Shown here: positions 19,101-29,685 of the stretch, in pieces
How positions within the stretch are numbered: position 1 is the first letter of the stretch
Layout of the letters: each line of letters starts with the position of its first letter
Assembly: GCA_030789695.1 (NCBI GenBank)
Contig: CM061141.1
Span: 171,630,807 to 171,694,806 of the forward strand
Reading direction: 5' to 3'
Length of the DNA: 64,000 nucleotides
Origin: Scilla litardierei
Taxonomy: Eukaryota > Streptophyta > Magnoliopsida > Asparagales > Asparagaceae
The notes under the pieces: generated by a model
Databases searched by the model: none
Told to the model about the DNA's origin: nothing
What the model saw: the letters and a program-made list of their open reading frames with translations, nothing else
Made by a program: the position numbers and the translations under genes

Positions 19101-20836
19101 TCTAGGCCTCAAACGATCGAAATCATCGTTCATGTGCTTCCGATAGTCCGTCACCATCGTTTTCTACAAAAAACTACTTGAATTTACTCTTGGATTCAAA
19201 ACACAAGCAATTGCACATGTCTCTGATGTTTGGGACTCGCACAGATTTCGTGAGAGTTTTGGAGGAATATGAGGACAATGGAGAGTTAATGTTTTTTCCA
19301 TGGGGAGAGAAGGTTGTTTACTCTATAGTCCCAAGATATTTCAATTGGAATTATCAAATGGTTGCCTAAAATAGAAGGTTTAAAGCATTTTCCGGTTTCT
19401 GGCTGCCCTAGCTCACTCTAATGGATAAAGGAGTGCATTATAGGACCCAAACGATCGAAATCTTCGTTATTGAGCTTTCGATAGTGCGTCACCATCGTTT
19501 TCTACCAAAAAACAACAATAATTTACTCTTGGATTCAAAACAAAAATAATTGCACATGTCTCTGATTTCTGGGACTCGTGAGGATTGCATGGGAGTTTTG
19601 GAGGACTATGAGGACAAATGTAGAGTAAACATTGTTTCAATGCGGAGAGGAGGTTGTTTTCTTTATTTCCACGAAATTTCAATTGCAATTGCCCAACGGT
19701 TGTCCAAAATAGAAGGTTTAAAGAATTTTTTCGATTTTTGGCTGTCCTAGCTCACTCTAAGGGATGAAGGATGGTATTTTAGGTCTCAAACGATCGAAAT
19801 ATTCATTCCAGAGCTTCCGATTGTGCGTCACCATCGTTATCTACCAAAAAACTGTAAGAATTAACTCTTGGATTCAAAACACAAGTAATTGCACCCGTCT
19901 CTGATTTTTGGGACTATCACATATTTTCTGGGAGTTTTGGAGGAATATAAGGACAAATGGAGAGTAAACGTTGTTTTTACATGGAGAGGAGGTAGTTTTC
20001 CCAATTCCGACGAAATTTTAATTAGAATTGCCCAACAGTTATCCAAAATAAAACGTTTGAAGTATTTTTTCAGTTTCTGGCAGCCCTAGCTCACTGTAAT
20101 GGATGAAGGAGGGCCTTCTAGGCCTCAAACGATAAAAATCTTCGTTCCTGATCTTCTGATAGGCGTCACCATCGTTTTCGACAGAAAAACTACACGAATT
20201 TACTCTTGGATTCAAACACAAGCAATTGCACATGTCTCTAATTTCAGATACTCGCACGGATTTCGTGAGAGTTTTGGAGGAATATGAGGTCAAATGGAGA
20301 GTAAACATTGTTTCTACGAAGAGAGGAGGTTGTTTCCTCTATTCTCATGAAATTTCAATTGGAATTGCCCAACGGTTGCCCAAAATAGCAGGTTTGATGC
20401 ATTCTCGGTTTCTGGCTACCCTAGCTCACTCTAATGGATGAAGGATGGCATTCTAGGCCTAAAACGATCGAAATCTTCATTTCTGAGCTTTCGATAGTGC
20501 GTCACCATCGTTTTGTATTGAAAAACTGCTAGAATTTAACTCTTGGATTCAAAACATAAGAAATTGCACTTGTCTCCGATTTTTGGGACTTACACAGATT
20601 TCGTGAGAGTTTTAGAAGAATATAAGGACAAATGGAGTGTAAACATTGTTTCAATGTGGAGTGTAGGTTGTTTCCTCTCTTCCCACGAAATTTCAATTGG
20701 CATTGCCCAACGGTTGTCCAAAATAGAGGGTTTGAAGCATTTTTCGGTTTCTGGCTGCACTAGCTCACTCTAATGGATGAAGGAGGGCATTATTGGCCTC
20801 AACCGATCGAAATCCTCATTCTTGAGCTTCCGATAG
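16140..20836 (+). repeat. Satellite A array, about 14 monomers of ~338 bp
   Basis: The landmark CTCACTCTAATGGATGAAGG recurs at intervals of 334-341 bp (for example 17045, 17383, 17719, 18058, 18397, 18732, 19073, 19411). Monomers differ by several percent and keep blocks such as GATAGTGCGTCACCATCG, GGATTTCGTGGGAGTTTTGG and TTTCAATTGGAATTGCCCAA. The array is collinear with 42098-46784. Many monomers are open in one frame for up to 112 codons, but no known domain is present. 338 bp is twice 169 bp, near two nucleosome repeats. Confidence 0.95.
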
Positions 20837-21372
20837 TGGTGAGTATTGGTGATTCAAACCAATATTATTTTGATGATGATCACAACATTATGTTGTTGCT
20901 AATGAATCTCATGTTTTAGTCTCTCAGTTTATTTCAAGGATATCTTTCTTGGAGACTAATCACTTGATGCAGATGGACATCATGTGAAGAAGAGCCAAAG
21001 TTTGGACTCAAGGAGTGCCAAAGCTTGGAGATAATGGAGAGAAATCTAAGTCTTCAATCTTGATGCTATGCATTATGTGATCATATCTATAGGGGGAGAG
21101 ATATATACATATGCATATGGGGAGAGATATCTCTATAGTGAGAGATATATGGGTTTAGTTAAACCATTTGTGTTTGCATGTCTTTATTCTTTGCAATTGG
21201 TTTATGTAACCCATGCCTATTATATGTCACCTTGTTGTTATTGATATTAGGAGGTTTACCTTTGTGTAGCTCATTATATAATCGGTGCATATAAGTAGGG
21301 GGAGATCATTAGCTTTGTGCTTTAATTCTTTATTATTTACATAATGTGTGTCATCATCAAAATGGGGGAGAT
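20837..21372 (+). repeat. Partial LTR joined to 3' internal end and PPT
   Basis: 20837 to about 21066 matches the first ~230 bp of the central LTR. From about 21067 the sequence switches to the element's 3' internal end, matching 25888-26195, including CATATCTATAGGGGGAGAG. It ends in the polypurine tract AAAATGGGGGAGAT (about 21358-21372). The remaining LTR, PBS and gag are missing from this unit. Confidence 0.85.
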
Positions 21373-21788
21373 TGTTGAGTATTGGTGATTCATACCAATC
21401 TTATTTTGATGATGATCACAATATTATGTTGTTGCTAATGAATCTCATGTTTTAGTCTCTCAGTTTATTTCAAGGATATCTTTCTTGGAGACTAATCACT
21501 TGGTGTAAGGATGGAAATCATGTGAAGAAGAGCCAAAGTTTGGACTCAATGAGTGCCAAAGCTTGGAGATAATGGAGAGCAATCAAGGCATCAAGATTGA
21601 AGACTTGGATTCTTTTGAAAGCGTTGTAATCCATGTAATTTACTTTATTGCTTTCTCTCTCTTTTTTGAGTCTAGGGTTGATGTAATGCCTTGCTAGATG
21701 GTTTGCTCATTCATGCACATGCATTTAACCATCTTAGTGAACCTTAGGATTATCATAGAATCCAACCCAATAGGTTCACTCTTTTGGT

Positions 21789-22315
21789 CAGTCGTCTGAT
21801 GAGGGAAACACAGTCGACTGGGTGATTTGCAGTCGCCTGTATATTCTTCTATAGTCGCCTGATATGCACTGCTCAAGTCAACATTTCAATTGACTCAAAC
21901 TTGAGCTTTACGCACAGTCGCCTGTCAATCAGTTCCCAGTCGCCTGTATATTTACAGTCGCCTGAGATTTGGTCAACAGTCACCTGTCTAGCGTAAGTGC
22001 AATCTCTGCATCTCTCTGTCTTCTCTCCATACTTTACTGTAGTCGACTGATGAAGAATATACAGTCGCCTGACTATTTGACAGTCGACTGTAGTATTAAC
22101 ATCAGTCGCCTGTGCGAAGAATTGGAGAAAGAGTGCAGCTCTCTGTTTTGATCCATCCCCTGCAGCAGTCGTCTGCTGAAGGATTAACAGGCGCCTGTCC
22201 TGTTTGTCAGTCGACTGTATTGACTTCGTCAGTCGACTGTCCTGGCTCAGATTATAGCCGTTGGATATTTTCTAGCCGTTGATCAGTCGACTGTCTTATG
22301 ATCATCAGTCGACTG
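21789..22315. repeat. Dispersed palindrome array CAGTCGACTG/CAGTCGCCTG in U3
   Basis: About 18 copies of a 10-mer close to the perfect palindrome CAGTCGACTG occur in some 530 bp, irregularly spaced. They end about 90 bp upstream of the TATA box. The position and the AGTCG core recall the hairpin array of the other copia. Confidence 0.85.
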
Positions 22316-22401
22316 TTCCTGTCGTTTTCACCCAGTTTCTAGCCGTTGCAGATTTGATTATTTGGCTGTTTCTTTGGGTTTTTGGGCTTGATATAGGATT
22401 C

Positions 22402-22411
22402 CTATATATAT
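22402..22411 (+). promoter_or_regulatory. TATA box of gag-only copia LTR
   Basis: CTATATATAT within TTCCTATATATATGAGTG, downstream of the palindrome array. Expected start site near 22435. Confidence 0.6.
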
Positions 22412-22699
22412 GAGTGTGCTGCCTTTCTTGGGAACTCTTGACAACATTTGATAAACTCTTGACTCTATAGAAAATCACAAGAGATCAATAAGCCACTCTC
22501 AAGCTCCCTCATTTCCCTCTATTGAGCATTCATCTTTCTTCATGCATTGAAGTCCAGCTCAAGGGAAATCATCCAAGTGCTCTCAAGCATATTCCAACAC
22601 TTGGAGATCCTCTTCCATGACTTGCATTCATTCATGAGTAAGCATCTCAAGGCATAGGTAAGAGTATTTACTTTACAGGGTGTAAATTGTTTTTCTATT

Positions 22700-22990
22700 T
22701 CTCTTTGTGGGATTAGGATACTCTCTTTGTGGGATTTTCTCTCTTTGTGGGAGGTTGTCTCTTTGTGGGACTAGGGAATTCTCTTTGTGGGAATTAACTC
22801 TCTTTGTGGGAGTTCTGGTGTCCTAGTGTAGGGCTAACCCTAATTCTCTGAGTGGGAGTTAGTGATTCTCTGTGTGGGAGTCTTGATCCTTGTGTAGGAT
22901 TGGTTGGGTCCTTGTGTAGGGCATAAATCCTCTTTGTGGGGTATCTCCTTGTGAGATTTGTATTCACTTCTCTGTGTGGGAATATAGTGA
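22700..22990. repeat. TCTCTTTGTGGGA minisatellite in LTR R-U5
   Basis: About a dozen imperfect copies of a 13-20-bp unit with core CTCTTTGTGGGA / CTTGTGTAGGG / CTCTGTGTGGGA. The region would be transcribed in the element leader. Confidence 0.85.
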
Positions 22991-23187
22991 ATATTGGTGT
23001 GGTTGGATGTACCCAAGTTTGGGGAACCAGTGTAAAACTTTGTGTTTGCGTTTGGATTGATTGTGCCATTTAATTCCTCTTGCATTTATAATTCCGCATT
23101 TGCAAGTTAAATTTTATTGCCATTACACTATTCACCCCCCTCTAGTGTGTGTTGTTAGTATTGCCAGGGTTAGACGATCCCTACAAT

Positions 23188-23199
23188 TGGTATCAGAGC
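23188..23199 (+). other. Primer binding site, initiator Met-tRNA type
   Basis: TGGTATCAGAGC, a perfect copia-type PBS, two bases after the LTR end CTACA. Confidence 0.95.
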
Positions 23200-23221
23200 G
23201 AGGTTAAAGCATACTGCAACA

Positions 23222-25280
23222 ATGGCATTCAACGTCTCATCCGCGTCTTATGAAGAAGGTCACTCAACCGTTCGACCCCCGCTCTTCAACGGAACCAACT
23301 TTCCAAGTTGGAAGATCAGAATGATGATCTATATGGAGGGTCAAGACCTATGGGACATCACGGAGGTGCCATTTGAGAAGCCCACTACTCCTGCGGCTTC
23401 AAGGACAAAGGCGGAGAAGGACTCAATCAAGTTCAATGCGAGAGCTATGAATGCATTACATTGCGCTCTCTCTGCTAGTGAGTTCAACCGCATCTCCATG
23501 TGCAAAACGGCGAATGATATTTGGCACACCTTGAAGATTTGTCATGAAGGGACTACGAAGGTAAATAAATGTAAACAAACTGTGTTTAGATCTAAATATG
23601 AAATGTTTAAGATGCAGGAAGGCGAAAGCATTTCAGATATGTTTACAAGGTTCATCGATATCGTGAACGCTTTGGAGGGTCTCGGGAAGACGATTTCCCA
23701 AGAGGATCGTGTAGAGAAGATCCTAGACTCTCTCACACCTCGTTGGGAGCCAAAGGCCAACGGAATTTTGGAGTCTTATGACACGTCCAAATATACCGTT
23801 GAGGAATGCATTGGAAATCTCATGGCGTATGAAGTAAAGCTTCAACACAAGAAGGAGATTCATCCAACAAAGCCCGAGAAGCTAGAAAAGCAAAAACGGG
23901 GTTGCATTCCATGCCAAGGAGGAGCCAATCAAGTGGAGGAGGAAATTCCATCGAGAAGCTCCTAGCGAAGAAGATGAGCAAGAAGATGCAAGTGGAGAAG
24001 AAATTGAGGAACTTGCCGAGCAATCAAAGCTTTCCTCAAATGCAAGCAAGGAAAGTCTTTGTCAAAGTTTTGCCTCCAATTCTAACAAGGTTCCTACTTG
24101 TTACACTTGCGGTGGAAAAGGTCACTTGTCCACCGAATGCCCTTCCAAACCCATTAAAGAAACTTACAAGGGTAAAGGGAAGAAGCATTGGAAAGGAAGG
24201 TACAAGTCCAAAAATCACAAAAAGGGACTTGTCGGGACCTTTGATGATTCGAGTGAGGACACTTCTAGTAACGAAGAAGAGGATACAAAGGAGGATGCTC
24301 ACGCATGCTTTGTAGCCATGGATGTTCCTACTCCAATCCCCTCCGGATTAAACAAAGAAGAGTTGGATGCTTGGCTTGACCCATACAATTCCTATGAGGA
24401 GTCGCGCCTCACGGCTATGGAGGAGAAGTCGTCATCAAGCTCTTGCAAGGATGATGATGATGTTGTTGAGATCGAGGAAGAAAAGATCTCACATGCGGAG
24501 CTCAAGTTCAAATTTGACTTGGCCTCTGAAAAGGCTAGTAAGTGCATCAACTCTTACAATAGATTAAAAGCAAAAATATAAGAATGCTAAGAGTAGAATG
24601 CATAAACTAGTTATTGCAAGTGTAGTTCATGATGAAAGGCATGTTTATGACACTTGTGAGAAAGACACACTTCTTTCTCAAGTTTAGGAATTGAGCATTT
24701 CTAATGAAAATCTCATTGCTCAAAACCTTAGCTTAGATGCTCACATTCAACAACTTACGTTGAAATGTGAAGAGGAATCCCAGAAACTCATAAGCTTTGT
24801 GTATTCTAGAGATTCACTCCACAATTTGTTGGAAAAACAACATCCGGTAAATCATAGAGGAGGTTTGGGTTATATTCAAAATGTGGTTCCCAGACCCACC
24901 TCTAATTCTTCTTTTGGTGCAAATTCAAGAAATATTGCTAAAGCACCTAAGAAGAATCACCATGCTTTCTTGTACAACAAGAACACCAACAAGAAGCATG
25001 TAGATCACAAGGTGATGAGGAAGAATGAAGAATCTTCATTTTTTGCTAAGAAGCAAAATCCTCATTCTTTGCATGCTAAGAAACTTGTTTCTACACCTAA
25101 GCATGCCCTCTTGCTAAGGCAAAACCTTTGCCTAGGAAATTCTTGAGATTATGGATTCCCACTAAGCGTAGTGTGCAAGAGAGAGATAGTTACATCAACT
25201 CTCTAGTTAGGGATGTGATCACCTCGTGTGATTATGTTAGGAAATCAAACTCCTCTTGGGTTTGGTTACCTAATGTTTAG
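23222..25280 (+). pseudogene. gag: Broken copia gag (UBN2, CCHC, coiled coil)
   Basis: The ATG lies 22 nt after the PBS. The first 215 or so codons are a copia gag capsid region ('PPLFNGTNFPSWKIRM', 'NALHCALSASEF', 'IWHTLKICHEGT', 'IGNLMAYEVKL'). A frameshift near 23893 and another near 24070 move the frame. The CCHC knuckle 'CYTCGGKGHLSTEC' is at about 24094-24135 in a third frame. It continues into an acidic and coiled-coil-like part, with a break at the TAA near 24579 and a TAG near 24686, then a basic His/Lys/Asn-rich tail (24691-25146) and 'WVWLPNV' ending in TAG at 25278-25280. The layout matches the intact gag at 9159-11399. It is a pseudogene, and no pol follows. Confidence 0.85.
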
Positions 25281-26195
25281 GTTCCTCACACATTTGTATA
25301 TTACATGGGTATTATGCTTCTATGTTTATTTTAAGCATACCCATTGATTGTGTGTGTGTTTCATGATTTTGAAAATATTTTTCAAATTTATTTCTTTTCA
25401 TGAAAATTGGGACCTTGGGGTTTATTGACATGCATGCATGATCCATGTGTATGTCAATGGGGGAGTTAATATATTATATGTTTAAATTACTTTAAGACAT
25501 ATTTTAACTCTCATTTTGGAGGTTATTTGAGATCATTATTTATATTTGGTTATTTTGGGTCTCAAACCAAACCTCTTGTTTACTGCCAACTTGTTTCATA
25601 TCTTATTTTTTTTGGCAATATCCGTGTGTATCTTTGAAGCTTGATTTTTCCATATCTATTGCTTTGATACACTTATGGCCCATGGCTCCATTAATTAAAT
25701 GGTATTAGATCCTATAAGTCAAAAGTTGACCATTTCTATGATCTAGGGGGAGCATGAGATAGTGAATTGATACCCACTAAATTTTATATTTGGTATCATA
25801 CATATCTTTATTTTCACATCTTGGTTAAGATGATAGAGGGTGATGTTTTTGATGTCCACCTTTTTGACGATGTCAATGGGGAGAGATATATGCATTATGT
25901 GATCATATCTATAGGGGGAGAGATATATACATATACATATGGGGAGAGATATCTCTATAGGGAGAGATATATGGGTTTAGTTAAACCATTTGTGTTTGCA
26001 TGTCTTTATTCTTTGCAATTGGTTTATGTAACACATGCCTATTATATGTCACCTTGTTGTTATTGATATTAGGAGTGTTTACCTTTGTGTAGCTCATTAT
26101 ATAATCGGTGCATATAAGTAGGGGGAGATCATTAGCTTTGTGCTTTAATTCTTTATGATTTACATAATGTGTGTCATCATCAAAAAGGGGGAGAT
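25281..26195 (+). other. 3' internal region of gag-only copia, PPT at end
   Basis: AT-rich sequence without protease, integrase or RT. It has several polypurine runs (CTAGGGGGAGCATGAG, TATAGGGGGAGAG, AGTAGGGGGAGATC) and ends in the PPT AAAAAGGGGGAGAT at about 26182-26195. The final ~300 bp match 21067-21372. Confidence 0.8.
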
Positions 26196-26292
26196 TGTTG
26201 AGTATTGGTGATTCATACCAATCTTATTTTGATGATGATCACAACATTATGTTGTTGCTAATGAATCTCATGTTTTAGTCTCTCAGTTTATT
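26196..26292 (+). repeat. Truncated 3' LTR of gag-only copia
   Basis: The first 97 bp of the LTR, differing from the central LTR by about one base, then an abrupt switch to gypsy gag sequence. Confidence 0.85.
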
Positions 26293-28639
26293 GCAAAGAC
26301 TGAATCAAGACTCTAAGAGTGAAGATGAGTATCACAAAGAGATGGAGATTGCCATGATTCGAGTAAATGTTGTGGAGGAGAGGGAAGCAACGTTGACTCG
26401 TTTCTTACGTGGCCTTAATCATGATATTACTAATGCTGTGGAGATGTATCACTATGTAGAGCTTCAAGTGATGGTCCATCAAGCTATGAAGGTAGAACAA
26501 CAACTGAAGAGGAGAAATGCTGTAAGAAAGGGCTCTAATTCGTTTAGCCCTTGGAAGATCCAGTTCAAAGAGAGATACTACATCTAGTTCGAAGGAGAAT
26601 ACTTCGAAGAAAGTTGAGAAAATGGGTGATATTCCAAAGAAGACGCAAACTGAAGCAAATACTTCTAGAAGCCGTGACCTAAGATGCTTTAAATGCCAAT
26701 GGAGATGACACATTTCCAGAGAGTGCTCTAATAAGCGCACCATGATCATCAATAACCATGGTGACTGGGAGACTAAGAAGAAGAATCTAATGAAGAAGAT
26801 GAGATGCTGCTTAAAGATGATGACGGAGAAATTGATGCCAAAGGAGAATTTCTTGTGACAAGAAGAGCACTTATCATTCAAATGAAGGAGGAAGAGAACA
26901 ACCAAAGAGAGAACTTGTTCCACACATGCTGCCAGTCCAAGGGAAAGTATGCAGTGTAATCATAGATGGAGGAAGTTGCACCAATGTAGCAAGTGCTGAA
27001 TTAGTGGAGAAGTTGAATCTTCCAACCTTCAAGCATCGACAACCCTACAAGAGAGTTGACTAACAAAACAAGTCACAATCCTATTTTCTATTGGCAAATA
27101 TAGAGATGAAATAATCTGTGATGTTGTTCCCATGAAAGCATGTCATCTCTTGTTGGGCAGAGACCGTGGCAGTTTGATCGGCAGGTAACACATGACGGGT
27201 ACTTAAACCGTTATTCTTTTGTACTTCGAGGGGAGCTGATAACTCTCCTTCCATTTATCCCCAAAAAAATACTGGATTATCAAATAAAGAGAGAAAATAA
27301 AAGAGAAAGTGAGAAAGAAAAAATTATTCAACAAGAAGAGAGTAAAAATGAGAGTGAGAAAAAGTTGAGAGAGTTGGCTGAAGAAAAAGAGAGTAAACTA
27401 AGAGAAAATTCAAAAAGAAAAGGATAGAAAAGAGAAAAAGGAGAGAAGAGTTTTCTAGTGGCAAAAAAAGTGAGATTAAGCAAAAAAACGAGATTAAGCA
27501 AGCCTTGTTTTCTCAACAAAACCTCCTAGTACTTGTGTACAAAGAGACGATGTTGAACGACTTAACCTCAGCTTTGCCTAGCATTGTTTTTATCTCTTTT
27601 ACAGGAATCTGAAGATGTCTTTCTTGATGAGATACAACCAGGTTTGCCACCAATTAGAGGCATAGAGCATCAAATTGATCTTATTCCTGGAGCATCTTTG
27701 CCTAATCGTCTAGCATACCGCACTAATCCCGAAGATACTAAGGAGATTCAAAGGCAAGTTCGAGAGTTGATGAGAAAAGGATACGTGAGAGAAAGCCACA
27801 GGCCTTGTTCTTTTTTGGTATTGCTTGTACCCCAGAAAGATGGTACGTGGAGAATGTGTGTTGATTGCAGCAGACCCATTAATAACATCACAGTAAGATA
27901 TCGTCATCCTAATCCTATGTTAGATGATATGCTAGATGAATTATCCGGTTCAAATATTTTCTCTAAAATTGACTTAAAATGTGGTTATCATCAAATAAGA
28001 ATGAAAGAAGGAGATGAATGGAAAACAGCATGTAAGACTAAACGTGGATTGTATGAATGGGTTGTTATGCTTTTTTGGGTTCACTAATTCACCTAGCACA
28101 TTCATGAGATTAATGAATCATGTCTATCAAGCTTACATTGGTAACTTTCTAGTAATTTACTTTGAAGATATCCTTGTGTATAGCGGAACATTGGATGAAC
28201 ACGTGGATCACCTTAACAAATTCTATAGGTCTAAGAAAGGTGAAATTGTTTGGCCATTTAAAAAAGTGTGATTTTGCACAGATACAATTGTTTTCCTTGG
28301 CTCTGTTGTTAGTATTACAGGTATTGGAACAGATGAAGAGAAGATTAAAGCAATCCAAGATTGGCCAACCCTTACCACTGTTGGACAAGTCAGGAGTTTT
28401 CATGGACTTGCAAGATTTTTTGTGAAGAATTTTAGCACATCGATGGAACCATTGAATGAACTGGATAAGAAGGATGTTCGATTCAAGTGGGGAGAAGCTC
28501 AAGAGAATTCTTACAAACTTCTGGTAACGGGTGAGTATGGTGTAAGGGCTACTTTTATTGTTTCTGACTTCTCTCCTTATTTTGGTGCAGATGTTGAAGC
28601 GTCAAGGACGACTCCTTTTCAAGAGGGGAGGATGATGTG
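26293..28639 (+). pseudogene. Gypsy gag-pol pseudogene (gag, protease, RT fragments)
   Basis: gag part: 'DEYHKEMEIAMIRVNV', 'TRFLRGLNHDI', 'HYVELQVMVHQAMKVE' (26291-26587). A degenerate CCHC knuckle, 'CFKCQW' then a stop, lies near 26690-26745. The protease motif 'IIDGGSCTNVAS' is near 26960, followed by 'CHLLLGR'. RT begins around 27608 ('IDLIPGASLPN', 'LMRKGYVRES', 'VPQKDGTWRMCVDC') and reaches 'FSKIDLKCGYHQIRMKEGDEWKTA'. A frameshift near 28065 separates 'FTNSPSTFMRLMN'. The catalytic motif is YFED instead of YVDD (near 28160). 'FLGSVVSITGIGTDEEKIKAIQDWP' follows after a stop near 28270. At about 28520 the text jumps to a pol tail ('GEYGVRATFIVSDFSPYF'). It contains multiple stops and frameshifts and is dead. 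Confidence 0.85.
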
Positions 28640-28819
28640 AACCAGCCCATCAACTTACAAAATGAAGACATAATTTTGAGTGAAGGCCCCGACAAGAGGA
28701 AAGCTAAAAATAATGCAAGATGCAATTAGAGTCCAAGTAGAAGCATTGCTGGCCCAAGAAAGTTGTGCTCACAATGAGGCCTTAGTCTTGCTAATCCAAG
28801 TCCAAGAAACTTACGGTCA

Positions 28820-28985
28820 ATAATCTGAATGCATTCATGGGGGAAGATCAAGAGTCATGTGGCCATAAATCTGAATGCATTCATGGGGGAGGATCAAGAG
28901 TCATGTGCAACAAATCTGAATTCATGGGGGAAGATCAATAGTCATTTACATCCAATAAATCTGAATTCATGAGGGAACCTGAAAA
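28820..28985. repeat. Short tandem repeat after gypsy pol
   Basis: Three to four imperfect copies of a ~40-bp unit around AAATCTGAATGCATTCATGG plus GGGAAGATCAAGAGTCATGT, containing a polypurine run that may mark the PPT region. Confidence 0.75.
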
Positions 28986-29685
28986 GTCAAGTGCAACAAC
29001 CACCATTAAATCTAAATTCATTGGGGAGATCTAGAGCCAAGAAGCATAAACTTATGAATAACATAATTTTCATGCAGGGAATTAGGCTCATAATTTCATT
29101 TCAGTTTGTCTTTTGGTCTTCCCTAGGTCACATTTATGTCTTTTACTTATTCCAGGTCATTATGATGACTAATGTACTATCAAAAGCCATTAGTTGTCCT
29201 TACTTAGAGAGTCCTTTAAGCGTCCAAGTTCTACCTATAAATAAAGCATGTAATCCTTTGTAACAAGCATCAATCAATCAAATTATCAATTCAAAATTGA
29301 GTGTTCTTCTCAAATTGTGAGAGGTTTTATATCTTCTTTAGCTCTTGTGAAACCTTGTCATGTCAATCTTCCTTTTAAGATTGGTGATCCAAATTCGCAA
29401 AAGCCCCCAATTCATGCTTCAACCCCAGTGCATTGCTGTGTGGTTTGGTTAAACTTGTGTTCGTGGTTGGACAAGTGGTCTAAGTAGCAGCTCGTGTTTC
29501 TCATAACATTGGTTGGCTATTTGCATTTGTCAGGGCAGTGAACCATCTTTATTTAGAGCTTATCACTCCCTTTTTCCTTTTTCTAAGTCTGGATTGTTTG
29601 ATCATATCCTTCTTTTTAAGTTTGTTTCGAGCTCCTTGAATAATCTACACCTTGAAGATCGGGCCACCTCCCAGTTTTCCCATCA
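28986..29685 (+). repeat. Probable gypsy 3' LTR or 3' untranslated region
   Basis: No coding signal. TATAAATA at 29236-29243 and a transcript-like leader after it suggest LTR U3-R-U5. The exact LTR start was not located, since no 5' LTR exists for comparison. The right border ends in ...CATCA before satellite A. Confidence 0.5.

Larger units (their letters stand above)
21373..23185 (+). repeat. Full LTR of gag-only copia
   Basis: 1,813 bp, TGTTGAGTATTGG...GATCCCTACA. It serves both as 3' LTR of the left partial unit and 5' LTR of the gag unit. It holds a palindromic motif array in U3, a TATA box and a minisatellite in R-U5. Confidence 0.9.
20837..26292 (+). mobile_element. Non-autonomous gag-only copia (TR-GAG type) in tandem LTR arrangement
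   Basis: The order is: partial LTR (20837-21066), 3' internal end with PPT (21067-21372), full LTR (21373-23185), PBS, broken gag, 3' internal end with PPT (25281-26195), partial LTR (26196-26292). No protease, integrase or RT is present between gag and PPT. The first LTR starts TGGTGAGTATTGG (one change from TGTTGAGTATTGG) after GATAG in satellite A. The shared central LTR points to recombination between two copies or within one. The right end is cut off by gypsy sequence at 26293. Confidence 0.85.
26293..29685 (+). mobile_element. Decayed Ty3/gypsy element, 5' truncated and internally deleted
   Basis: It starts inside gag with no 5' LTR or PBS. It runs through gag, protease and RT, then jumps from the early RNase H region to the C-terminal tail of pol, so RNase H and integrase are gone. 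It ends in a 3' non-coding part with a TATA box (TATAAATA, 29236-29243), probably the 3' LTR. Satellite A resumes at 29686 (CCTAGCTCACTC), at a different monomer position from the left break at 20836, so the locus was rearranged. Confidence 0.85.

Noticed and set aside
27140..27427. Separate Lys/Glu-rich protein gene
   Set aside because: It begins in the gypsy protease-RT linker ('LLVGQRPWQFDRQ'-type text) and continues in a charged low-complexity linker; part of the dead pol.
26196..29685. A simple insertion of gypsy into satellite A
   Set aside because: The left border is a truncated copia LTR and the right border is satellite A at another monomer position, with no matching target duplication.
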